64,000 nt of DNA. Origin: an uncultured Gammaproteobacteria bacterium (lineage in GTDB: Bacteria > Pseudomonadota > Gammaproteobacteria > GCA-002705445 > GCA-002716945). The position numbers and the translations under genes are program-made. The stretch lies in contig CACPCG010000005.1 of the NCBI GenBank assembly GCA_902632305.1, forward strand, positions 1-64,000, read 5' to 3'. The notes under the pieces are model-generated. The model saw only the letters and a program-made list of their open reading frames with translations, did no database searches and was not told where the DNA came from. How positions within the stretch are numbered: the first letter of the stretch is position 1; every line of letters starts with the position of its first letter. This document shows positions 46,670 to 55,606 of this stretch, piece after piece.

Positions 46670-47143
46670 TTAGTGGTGATGAGATTCAACTCGAGGGTCA
46701 ACTACTAAAAATTTAACCATATAGCGTTTTCCATTTAAACCTAGGCCAATCATAAGAATCTCCTCGCCAGCATTAATATCTCTTCTAGGACCCATAAGCA
46801 TTAAATGCATGCCACCGGGCTTGAGCTCAATAGTAGAATTTGCTGGAACGATTAAAGCTTCAACATGCGTCATTTTTGCGATATCACCATCATGCTTAGT
46901 ATCGTGAACCATGACTGAGTCATAGACGGGTGATGTAAATTTCTCGAACTCTATATCATCATCAGAACTGTTTGTAATTTTAAGATAACCAGCATTCATC
47001 ATCCCAGCTGGAGCTAGCGGTATATGCGCTCCAATAAATACTAATTCACCTTGAGAATCTCTACTTTCGTCAATACCAGACATAAAAGCAAAAGATGAAC
47101 TGGATATCATTATAAATGACAGGACAATTAGATATTTTTTCAT
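46670..47143 (-). CDS. Periplasmic copper chaperone PCu(A)C
   Basis: Delivers Cu(I) to cytochrome oxidase CuA or related sites in the periplasm. The 157-residue protein has a signal peptide (MKKYLIVLSFIMISSSSFAF) and exactly the family metal motif spacing His80-x10-Met91-x21-His113-x-Met115 (VMVHD ... KMTH ... GGMHLML). The C-terminus ends in HHH, a native extra histidine cluster. First gene of the minus-strand run that ends in dnaX-ybaB-recR. No SCO1 or oxidase genes in the window. Confidence 0.92.
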   Translation of the reverse strand: MKKYLIVLSFIMISSSSFAFMSGIDESRDSQGELVFIGAHIPLAPAGMMNAGYLKITNSSDDDIEFEKFTSPVYDSVMVHDTKHDGDIAKMTHVEALIVPANSTIELKPGGMHLMLMGPRRDINAGEEILMIGLGLNGKRYMVKFLVVDPRVESHHH

Positions 47144-47197
47144 AAGCAGATTTTATCATAGTTTAATTTTGTAATCTAATTATACAATCAGAAATAG

Positions 47198-47226
47198 TTA
47201 GAATTCTTGAGGATACTTGATATAGT
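47198..47226 (+). promoter_or_regulatory. Candidate sigma70 promoter for the TauE-type gene
   Basis: TTAGAA (47198-47203), a 17-bp spacer, then TATAGT (47221-47226), a near-consensus -10. Transcription would start about 12-15 bases before the ATG at 47248, giving a very short leader with no clear Shine-Dalgarno sequence. The -35 is poor, so confidence is moderate. Confidence 0.45.
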
Positions 47227-47247
47227 AATACTCTTTAAGTCAAAATT

Positions 47248-47955
47248 ATGAGCATTTTAGAAATATCTATTATAATCACGTTAAGCATCTTTCAGTCGAT
47301 ATTCGGAGTAGGTTTATTAGTTTTTGGAACTCCCATATTTTTACAACTAGGATATGGATTTTTTGAGGTACTCAACATATTGTTACCTTTCTCAATTATT
47401 ATAAGCTTCCTTCAGCTAATCACAAAAAGTGAGTTGACGGATGAGTTTGCAAAAAACTTTGTTTTTTTCTGTATACCGTTATTGATTATATCTCTAGTAA
47501 TATTAGAAAATATATACAATCAAATTAATATCATTCTAATTGTTGCTATAGTCATGATATCTTTTTCAGCATTAAATATTCTAGTTTCTAAAGGAAGACT
47601 AAGATTCAAATTAAATCAATCAGTCAGATCTTTAAGTCTTGCTTTGTTAGGATTACTTCATGGGTTTACGAACTTAGGTGGTGGCTTTCTTGCCTTAATA
47701 TCTTCGAACATAGGAAATAGTAAATTAGAGGTAAGAACTAATATTGCTTTTGGATATTTAGTGTTTGGCATAATTCAGATATTATATGTAAATATTTTTA
47801 TCCAAATTATGGATTTGAATAATCTATTTTTCGTTATTATTCCAATCATATGCTTTTTTATATCACAAATAATATTTAATAAAATAAGTGGGAGATTGTT
47901 TCCGATATTAATAAATTATATGGTGCTAATGTATGGCATATTTTTATTATTCTAA
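47248..47955 (+). CDS. TauE/SafE family membrane exporter
   Basis: 235 residues with about seven or eight hydrophobic segments. The N-terminal half shows the family pattern FQSIFGVGLLVFGTPIFLQLGY and the C-terminal repeat has LLGLLHGFTNLGGGFLALIS, the internal duplication expected of TauE/SafE (sulfite, sulfoacetate or organic anion export). The substrate cannot be told from sequence. Divergent from the PCuAC gene by 104 bp and ending 30 bp from convergent tRNA-Ser. Confidence 0.82.
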   Translation: MSILEISIIITLSIFQSIFGVGLLVFGTPIFLQLGYGFFEVLNILLPFSIIISFLQLITKSELTDEFAKNFVFFCIPLLIISLVILENIYNQINIILIVAIVMISFSALNILVSKGRLRFKLNQSVRSLSLALLGLLHGFTNLGGGFLALISSNIGNSKLEVRTNIAFGYLVFGIIQILYVNIFIQIMDLNNLFFVIIPIICFFISQIIFNKISGRLFPILINYMVLMYGIFLLF

Positions 47956-47985
47956 TCAAAGTAATTTTTCGTAAGATAAATAGAA

Positions 47986-48072
47986 TGGAGAGAGGGAGAT
48001 TCGAACTCCCGGTTGATTTTACTCAACACTACCTTTCCAAGGTAGCACGATAGACCACTCTGACACCTCTCC
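47986..48072 (-). tRNA. tRNA-Ser (anticodon GGA)
   Basis: Minus-strand class II tRNA: acceptor GGAGAGG/TCTCTCC, D arm GTCAGAGTGGTCTATCGTG, anticodon stem CTACC/GGTAG with loop TTGGAAA (anticodon GGA), long variable arm GTTGA/TCAAC, T arm GGGAGTTCGAATCTCCC. The discriminator is A, whereas tRNA-Ser usually has G. CCA not encoded. Downstream of the MFS gene. Confidence 0.95.
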
Positions 48073-48110
48073 ATTATTGGAAATAATATTATTATACCCT
48101 AAGAAAATTT

Positions 48111-48143
48111 AGACAGATAATTTTGATTTAAAATTATTTGTCT
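48111..48143 (-). terminator. 14-bp inverted repeat over the 3' end of the MFS gene
   Basis: Stem 48130-48143 against 48111-48124 (AGACAAATAATTTT/AAAATTATCTGTCT on the minus strand, one G-T pair) with a 5-nt loop. The MFS stop codon lies in the upstream arm. No clean U-run follows, so it may be an mRNA 3'-end stabiliser or weak terminator rather than a classical one. It precedes tRNA-Ser(GGA) by about 38 nt. Confidence 0.5.
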
Positions 48144-49369
48144 AATTCAGCATAATTTTTTCTTGTTATTTTATGTTTTAAAAAAATAAATATACCAAGT
48201 AAAAAAAATATTGATAAACTCAAAATCCCAAATCTAGTACTTCCTGATAAATAAGTAATATATCCTACAACAAGAGGTCCTAGAAGAGCTGCAAATTTTC
48301 CAAGCATGTTATATATACCAAAGAATTCACAATCTCTACCCTCTGGTAGTAAAGTTGAATAGTAAGATCTACTCAATGCCTGAATTCCACCTTGAACAGA
48401 ACCTATTAATACTGCAATAAAATAGAACTCCATGATTGTAGATAAGTTATAAGACAAGATGGTTATAATTAGATACACTATTAAACAAAACAATATCCCA
48501 AATTCTGTATTTTTATATTCAGCCACTTTATTAATTAAAATAGTACCAGGGAAAGCTACAAATTGTGTTACTAAAAGAGCTAGTAATAAATCATTTGATG
48601 TAAAACCTAATGTTAAACCATAATTTACAGCCATTCTTATGATTGTGTCCACTCCATCGATATAAATCCAATAGGCTAATAAAAAATAAAATATTCTCTT
48701 ATCATTAATAATATATTTGAACGTATCCTTTAAGGTTCTTGATTTATAAACTTGTGTCTCTTTTGAATCCTCCCAAAATATAATCATAGGTATCATAAAT
48801 ACTAACCACCAAACAGAGGCAAATATAAAGACGAGTTTTTTATTTATGATGAGCTCATACGTAGAATTCTGATTAATAAATAAAAATAATATTGCTAATA
48901 CAAAAGCAATTCCTCCTCCTAAATATCCGAATGCGTAACCATATGACGAGATTGAGTCATAAGATGATTTATTTTCGAAGCTTAGAAGCATTGAATCATA
49001 AAAAACATTTGATAACATAAAGCCTAATAATGAAATACTGAAGAAAATCGAAGCTAATGCCCAATTATATTGACCTATAAAAGACAAAATTAGTGTTGAT
49101 GTAATTCCCAATAACCCAAAAAACACAAGGAATATTTTTCTACTATTTTTTTTATCTGCAAATAAACCTAAAATTGGTGCGAATACTATTAAAAGTAAAC
49201 TTGCTGATGAGTTTGCGATACCAAGCACTAATGTCCTTGTTGTTTCTAAAAATTGAGAAGCATAGTAATCAGCAAAGATTATTGGAAAGAAGCCAGCTAA
49301 AACTATAGTTGCATAAGCAGAATTTGCCCAATCATATAATATCCAACTATAATATTTTTTCTTATCCAC
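48134..49369 (-). CDS. MFS transporter of the UMF1 (Atg22-like) family
   Basis: 411 residues with about 12 membrane helices. The N-terminus YYSWILYDWANSAYATIVLAG is the UMF1 signature, and the loop ADKKNSRK after helix 2 is the MFS motif A equivalent; another family segment is VQGGIQALSRSYYSTLLP. Bacterial members are presumed permeases, perhaps for amino acids, but the substrate is unknown. The GTG start is 10 nt downstream of the 3' end of tRNA-Ser(UGA) with at most a weak GAG ribosome site. Confidence 0.88.
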   Translation of the reverse strand: MDKKKYYSWILYDWANSAYATIVLAGFFPIIFADYYASQFLETTRTLVLGIANSSASLLLIVFAPILGLFADKKNSRKIFLVFFGLLGITSTLILSFIGQYNWALASIFFSISLLGFMLSNVFYDSMLLSFENKSSYDSISSYGYAFGYLGGGIAFVLAILFLFINQNSTYELIINKKLVFIFASVWWLVFMIPMIIFWEDSKETQVYKSRTLKDTFKYIINDKRIFYFLLAYWIYIDGVDTIIRMAVNYGLTLGFTSNDLLLALLVTQFVAFPGTILINKVAEYKNTEFGILFCLIVYLIITILSYNLSTIMEFYFIAVLIGSVQGGIQALSRSYYSTLLPEGRDCEFFGIYNMLGKFAALLGPLVVGYITYLSGSTRFGILSLSIFFLLGIFIFLKHKITRKNYAELDK

Positions 49370-49379
49370 TAATTACTCA

Positions 49380-49466
49380 AGGAAGTGGTGGGATTCGAAC
49401 CCACGAGAGCATTTCTGCTCTAACGGTTTTCAAGACCGGCCCATTCAACCACTCTGGCACACTTCC
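49380..49466 (-). tRNA. tRNA-Ser (anticodon TGA)
   Basis: Minus-strand class II tRNA: acceptor GGAAGTG/CACTTCC, D arm GCCAGAGTGGTTGAATGGGC, anticodon loop CTTGAAA (anticodon TGA), long variable arm AGAGCA/TGCTCT, T arm GTGGGTTCGAATCCCAC. The base after the acceptor is T, so the discriminator would be U, very unusual. CCA not encoded. Lies 36 bp after serS and 10 bp before the MFS start codon. Confidence 0.95.
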
Positions 49467-49502
49467 AATATTTTAGATATTATAAGTTATATTGCTTCTT
49501 AA

Positions 49503-50750
49503 TCATAATTTAATGCAATCAGCACCAAAATATTGTTGAAGCACACTTGGGATGTTAATTATATTATTATCTGTATAATTCTCTAGGATTGCAACGAGTG
49601 CTCTACCTACAGCAAGACCTGATCCATTTAAAGTATAAGGATATATTTTAGATTTAGCGTTATCTTTATATCTTATATTTAACCTTCTAGATTGAAAATC
49701 TGTGAAACAGCTACATGATGATATTTCGCGGAAAGATTTCTGCCCTGGCATCCAAACTTCTAAGTCAAAAGTTTTTGATGCTGAGAATCCTAAGTCAGAG
49801 GTTGCCAAGAGAACTCTCTGATATGGTAGATTAAGTTTTTCTAGTATAGACTCTGCGCTTTGAATGATGCTGTCAAGAGCTTTTTGGGCTTCATCAGGTT
49901 TTACAATCTGAACTATCTCAATCTTCTCAAACTGATGTTGTCTTATCATACCCTTTGTATCCTTTCCATATGAGCCTGCCTCAGATCGAAAGCATGGGGT
50001 GTGCGCAACATTCTTAATAGGCAAATCAGATTCTTGAATTATTTTATCTCTATATAGGCCTGTTAGCGGAACCTCACCTGTAGGAATTAAATAGAGTTCC
50101 TCGTTAGCAATCTTAAATAGATCGTCCTCAAATTTTGGCAATTGGCCTGTTCCACTAAGAGAATTTGAATTAACTAAATAAGGAAGATAATATTCTGTAT
50201 AACCATTATTGATATGCTCATCTAACATAAAAGATATCAGGGAGCGTTGAAGTTTGGCGAGTTGCCCTTTAATGACAACAAATCTTGATTTAGAAAGAGT
50301 TACAGCTGACTCAAAATCTAATAGGCCATTATCGACAAAAAAAGATGAGTGATCTACACCTTTGGTTTTTGTATTTCCCCATGTTTTAATAACTTTATTC
50401 TTGCTCTCGTCTCCAATTGGTATGTCATCATCTGGTAGATTTGGAATTTCCAGCAGTAAATCTCTAAGATTATTTTCTACTTTCTCCAAAATTTTTTTAT
50501 TCTCAGAAATATTTTTCTCAATTTGTATAGACTGATTCTTAATAATATCTTTTTCAGATTTATCTTTAGCGCTTTTGAATTTATCACTAATCTTATTTTT
50601 TTCTGCAGAAAGATCTTCTTTAGTTTTAATGATTTCTTTTCTTTTAGTATGTAAGGCGTTTATATCCTCAAAATTTATCTCATATTCTCTTGTCTTGAGT
50701 TTTTTAATGACAGCTTCTTGATCATTCAATATTTGATTAATATCTAACAT
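49503..50750 (-). CDS. serS: Seryl-tRNA synthetase
   Basis: Charges tRNA-Ser and tRNA-Sec. The 415-residue class II synthetase has the long N-terminal coiled-coil arm (about 30-100; ENKIS ... KKILEKVENNLRDLL) that grips the long variable arm of tRNA-Ser, then motif 2 (HTPCFRSEAGSYGKDTKGM), and motif 3 (NGSGLAVGRALVAILENY). ATG at 50750, 15 bp after ftsK. Its two substrate-type tRNA genes follow directly on the same strand. Confidence 0.97.
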   Translation of the reverse strand: MLDINQILNDQEAVIKKLKTREYEINFEDINALHTKRKEIIKTKEDLSAEKNKISDKFKSAKDKSEKDIIKNQSIQIEKNISENKKILEKVENNLRDLLLEIPNLPDDDIPIGDESKNKVIKTWGNTKTKGVDHSSFFVDNGLLDFESAVTLSKSRFVVIKGQLAKLQRSLISFMLDEHINNGYTEYYLPYLVNSNSLSGTGQLPKFEDDLFKIANEELYLIPTGEVPLTGLYRDKIIQESDLPIKNVAHTPCFRSEAGSYGKDTKGMIRQHQFEKIEIVQIVKPDEAQKALDSIIQSAESILEKLNLPYQRVLLATSDLGFSASKTFDLEVWMPGQKSFREISSCSCFTDFQSRRLNIRYKDNAKSKIYPYTLNGSGLAVGRALVAILENYTDNNIINIPSVLQQYFGADCIKL

Positions 50751-50765
50751 TATTTTTAAGAGTAG

Positions 50766-52985
50766 TTATTTTGACTCAAGAATTTCTCTCATGCCATTTG
50801 ACTGTTGTGATGACAGTATACCTCTAGCCTCCATTGATTCGATCAAATTTGCTGCTCGATTATAACCGATTCGAAGTTTCCTTTGAAGAAATGAAATTGA
50901 TGTTTTTCTAGACTCCATCACAACTTTTACAGCATCATTATAAAGTGGGTCGTCATCACTGGAGATTTCTGTTACATCCTCATCATCATCAGAGCTTAAA
51001 AGCGAATCTATGTAAGATGCTTCGCTATTTCTTTTTAAGAACAACACTATCTCTTTAATTTCTTTATCACTCACATATGCTCCATGAATTCTCCTTGGAA
51101 TTCTTGACCCAGGACTCATAAACAACATATCACCATTTCCAAGAAGATTTTCAGCTCCCATTGAATCAATGATTGTTCTGGAGTCAACTTGAGTAGTTAC
51201 TTGTAAAGCTGCTCTAGCTGGAATATTAGCTTTAATCAATCCAGTAATAACATTTACTGAAGGACGTTGTGTTGCAAGAATTAAGTGTATACCCGCAGCT
51301 CTTGATTTCTGCGCTAAACGAATTATCAAATCCTCGACTTTTTTACCTACGACAAGCATCATATCAGCAAACTCGTCTATGACAACTACAATGTATGGCA
51401 ATTTTTCATGGATGAGACTCTCATCATTTTGATTAATTTCATTCTCTTTTTCACTGAGAAGCTTATTATAAGATTTAATGTCTCTGACACCTAGGTCATT
51501 CATCAATCTGTACCTTTTCTCCATTTGTTGGACACACCATCTTAGACCAGCAGAGGCATCGTTCATGTCCGTGATAACTGGGTTAAGCAAATGTGGTATT
51601 TCGTCGTATACACTTAACTCCAACATCTTAGGATCTACAAATAACATCTTCAGTTCCGATGAATCTGATTTGTATAGAAGACTTACTATCATTGTATGAA
51701 GTGTAACTGATTTTCCAGAACCAGTTGTACCAGCTACAAGTAAATGTGGTAGTTTTTGCAAATCACTACAAATTGGGTTTCCCTGTATATCTTTGCCTAA
51801 TGCAATTGTGAGCGGAGACTTTGATTTTTCATATTCTTTAGAAACAATTATCTCTCTTAATGATACCATTTCCCGATTTTCATTTGGAATCTCAATTCCA
51901 ATTGATGATGTGCCCGGAATGTTATCTACGACACGTAAACTAGTTACAGACATTGTTCTCGCTAAATCTTTGGAAAGTTTAATAATTTGATTTACCTTTA
52001 TACCTTTTGCAGGATTTATCTCGAAAAGTGTTACCACTGGCCCTGGTTTGACGGATAAAACTTCGACATCAATACCAAAATCTTTGAGATTAGATTCAAG
52101 CAATCGAGACATCAACTCTAGAGAGGAGTCATCAAAAGATGTCTCATCTGTCTGATGATTCTCAAGTAATTCTAGTAGAGGTAACTCTGATTTTTTAGTG
52201 ATTGAAAAAAGTTCTTGCTGCTTTTCTTTAAATTCTCTTTTACTAGTGTGTGAGACCTTCTCTTTGATTTCAACTTCAATAGAGCGATCTTTTTTTTCAG
52301 ATAAAATTTTGTCGGTTTTTGCTGATTGTCTTTTTTTCTGTATGACTAAATCAATCTTCTCTACAAAGTTCCGTAATACGAATTTTGTCTTGTAATATAT
52401 ATATTTAGCTAAAACAAATAATCGCTCCATAATTTTTCTCATCGGAATTTCAAAGAAATGAACTGAAGTATAAAGAAATGTAAAGCTGAAAATCATTATG
52501 GATCCGGGGGAATTTACATATGTTAGAAAGATATTAGACAAATATAGCCCAATTAATCCTCCAGAGTTATTAGATGTATTTAAATTATCAGCATTCTCAT
52601 GACTAAAAATACTCGCTAAAATACAAAGCGACAGTATAGAAACTGTAATAAGTAAAAATTTAAAAAAAGAATCCCACGAACTAGTGTTAAATTTTATCTT
52701 ATATTTTTTATATACGATGTATATCAAAACTGGTGGTAGCAGATAAGAAATTTTTCCAAATAAGTGAAAGACTATGAACGATACATGTGCTCCGACTATG
52801 CCAATATAATTATTTACAGTTGAGGCTAGTCCTGAGTTTAGAAAGCTTGGGTCATTGGGGTCATGACTATATATTGATAACAAGAATAACGTAGAGACAA
52901 GTAAACTCAAAAAACCATAGGTTTCTCTTTTCAATTCTATAAACTTGTTATTATCAAGTTTTTTATTTCGTCTAACTTGAGCCAA
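50766..52985 (-). CDS. ftsK: DNA translocase FtsK
   Basis: Septal DNA pump that clears and dimer-resolves chromosome termini. The 739-residue protein has four N-terminal membrane helices (about 25-175), a linker of modest length, the RecA-type motor with Walker A AGTTGSGKS (about 425) and Walker B VVIDEFADMM, and the C-terminal gamma winged helix (RIGYNRAANLIESMEARGI) that reads KOPS sites. The start is TTG with GAGGGTT upstream. Divergent from trxB. Confidence 0.96.
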   Translation of the reverse strand: MAQVRRNKKLDNNKFIELKRETYGFLSLLVSTLFLLSIYSHDPNDPSFLNSGLASTVNNYIGIVGAHVSFIVFHLFGKISYLLPPVLIYIVYKKYKIKFNTSSWDSFFKFLLITVSILSLCILASIFSHENADNLNTSNNSGGLIGLYLSNIFLTYVNSPGSIMIFSFTFLYTSVHFFEIPMRKIMERLFVLAKYIYYKTKFVLRNFVEKIDLVIQKKRQSAKTDKILSEKKDRSIEVEIKEKVSHTSKREFKEKQQELFSITKKSELPLLELLENHQTDETSFDDSSLELMSRLLESNLKDFGIDVEVLSVKPGPVVTLFEINPAKGIKVNQIIKLSKDLARTMSVTSLRVVDNIPGTSSIGIEIPNENREMVSLREIIVSKEYEKSKSPLTIALGKDIQGNPICSDLQKLPHLLVAGTTGSGKSVTLHTMIVSLLYKSDSSELKMLFVDPKMLELSVYDEIPHLLNPVITDMNDASAGLRWCVQQMEKRYRLMNDLGVRDIKSYNKLLSEKENEINQNDESLIHEKLPYIVVVIDEFADMMLVVGKKVEDLIIRLAQKSRAAGIHLILATQRPSVNVITGLIKANIPARAALQVTTQVDSRTIIDSMGAENLLGNGDMLFMSPGSRIPRRIHGAYVSDKEIKEIVLFLKRNSEASYIDSLLSSDDDEDVTEISSDDDPLYNDAVKVVMESRKTSISFLQRKLRIGYNRAANLIESMEARGILSSQQSNGMREILESK

Positions 52986-53018
52986 ATAACCCTCGTTTTC
53001 TTTTATTTTAGTATATAA

Positions 53019-54044
<1,026 letters not shown>

Positions 54045-54047
54045 AAA

Positions 54048-54212
54048 TTATCCAACTATGTGAAGTAATATTACTACTGCCAAAATTACAGTAAGCACAG
54101 CAACAGCAGATATAATAAGGACGCTTATGAATTGATATTGTGGTGGTATTTTTCTATAAATCATATATAGAACCACAATTAATACGATTAATAGTAGGAT
54201 TGTCCTTAACAT
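54048..54212 (-). CDS. 54-residue double-span membrane protein coupled to thrC
   Basis: Found by translating the gap between trxB and thrC. Starts MLRTILLLIVLIVVLYMIYRK, then a short polar loop (KIPPQYQ) and a second hydrophobic helix ending ILLHIVG. The ATG forms TGATG with the thrC stop, and AAAGGAT lies eight bases upstream, a strong ribosome site, so translation is well supported. Two predicted helices (about 3-18 and 29-51). Family not recognised; function unknown. Its stop is 3 bp from the trxB stop. Confidence 0.7.
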   Translation of the reverse strand: MLRTILLLIVLIVVLYMIYRKIPPQYQFISVLIISAVAVLTVILAVVILLHIVG

Positions 54213-55606
54213 CAAATATTATCCTTTAAAAAATTCTTTACTTTATTAGTGTCATTATCTAAGATACTCAACTTATCTTCAAGTGTCATCATTTTTTTAA
54301 TCTTATCTGGAACAAAATCCTCGTTTTCTATTATAGAGGAGATCGTCTCTTTGAATTTTGCCGGATGTGCTGTTGCCAGTGAAACAAGGATGTCAAAATC
54401 ACTATCGCATTTCTTTGCAGACGCTATTCCAACCGCAGTATGAGGATCCAATATGATGTTGTATTCAGTTGCATACTCTCTAATGAGATTACTTACCTCT
54501 TCCTCTGATACAGAGTTTGATGTAAAGGATAGTTTGATAATATCAATTATAGAAGCAGGAAGTGTATATTTTCCAACAGTTTCAAGTTCAGTCATTTTAT
54601 CTAAAACAAATTTGGAATCTTTTGTAACATCATACAGTAATCTCTCAAAATTGCTTGATATCTGGATATCAATACTCGGAGATGAAGTGGCTTTCACATC
54701 TTTTTTGTAATGCTTACCTGTATTAAGTGTTCGGGTTAATACATCATTATCGTTGGTGGCAATATTTAATTTGCCAATCTTTAAACCCATTTTTTTGGAT
54801 ATATAACCTGCGAGAATATCACCAAAATTTCCAGTTGGAACAGAAAAAAGTATATTTTTATTATTTTCATTTACCCTGCTTGAAGCATAGAAATAATAAA
54901 CAATTTGGCACATTATTCGTATCCAATTAATTGAATTGACAGCTGTTAATTTCTGCTCTTTTTTAAAATCAATATCATTAAAAATGTTTTTTATAATTCT
55001 CTGACAATCATCAAATGTCCCATTAATAGCAATGTTGTGTACGTTCTTAGAATTAACTGTTGTCATAAATTTCTTTTGCACAACAGATATTTTGTTATGT
55101 GGATGTAAGATAAATATTTTACAGTTACTAACGGATTTGAAGCCTTCAATTGCAGCTGCTCCAGTATCTCCTGAAGTTGCGCCTAAGACGTTAATTGATT
55201 GATTGCTCCTTGATAAATAGAAATCCATCACATTTCCAATAAATTGCATTGCAACATCTTTAAATGCATATGTTGGTCCATGGAATAATTCTAGAAGATA
55301 ATGATTATCTGATATTTTTCTGATTGGTGTAATTTCTTTATTTGAAAATGATGAGTAAGAAGTATTTATGATATTTTTTAGATTCTCTTCACCAATTGAA
55401 TCATCTACAAATAGACTAATTACCTCGTAAGCTATCTGCTGATAAGTCATTGCAGAAAAGGACTCTATCTTTTCATTATCTATAGTCGGCCAGTATTTAG
55501 GAACATATAATCCGCCATCTGGAGCCAAACCTTCGAAGATTACATCTTTAAATGACAAGACCGACGAATCTCCCCTAGTGCTTATGTAACTGATACTATC
55601 ACTCAT
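54212..55606 (-). CDS. thrC: Threonine synthase
   Basis: PLP enzyme converting O-phosphohomoserine to threonine. The 464-residue protein is of the longer gammaproteobacterial/fungal type. N-terminal YISTRGDSS and APDGGLYVP, the PLP lysine in HGPTYAFKDVAMQF (about 110), and phosphate-cup GATSGDTGAAA and SVPTGNFGDILAGY follow. ATG is 8 bp inside the end of hom. thrB is not in the window. A 54-residue membrane protein gene follows with a shared base. Confidence 0.96.
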   Translation of the reverse strand: MSDSISYISTRGDSSVLSFKDVIFEGLAPDGGLYVPKYWPTIDNEKIESFSAMTYQQIAYEVISLFVDDSIGEENLKNIINTSYSSFSNKEITPIRKISDNHYLLELFHGPTYAFKDVAMQFIGNVMDFYLSRSNQSINVLGATSGDTGAAAIEGFKSVSNCKIFILHPHNKISVVQKKFMTTVNSKNVHNIAINGTFDDCQRIIKNIFNDIDFKKEQKLTAVNSINWIRIMCQIVYYFYASSRVNENNKNILFSVPTGNFGDILAGYISKKMGLKIGKLNIATNDNDVLTRTLNTGKHYKKDVKATSSPSIDIQISSNFERLLYDVTKDSKFVLDKMTELETVGKYTLPASIIDIIKLSFTSNSVSEEEVSNLIREYATEYNIILDPHTAVGIASAKKCDSDFDILVSLATAHPAKFKETISSIIENEDFVPDKIKKMMTLEDKLSILDNDTNKVKNFLKDNI

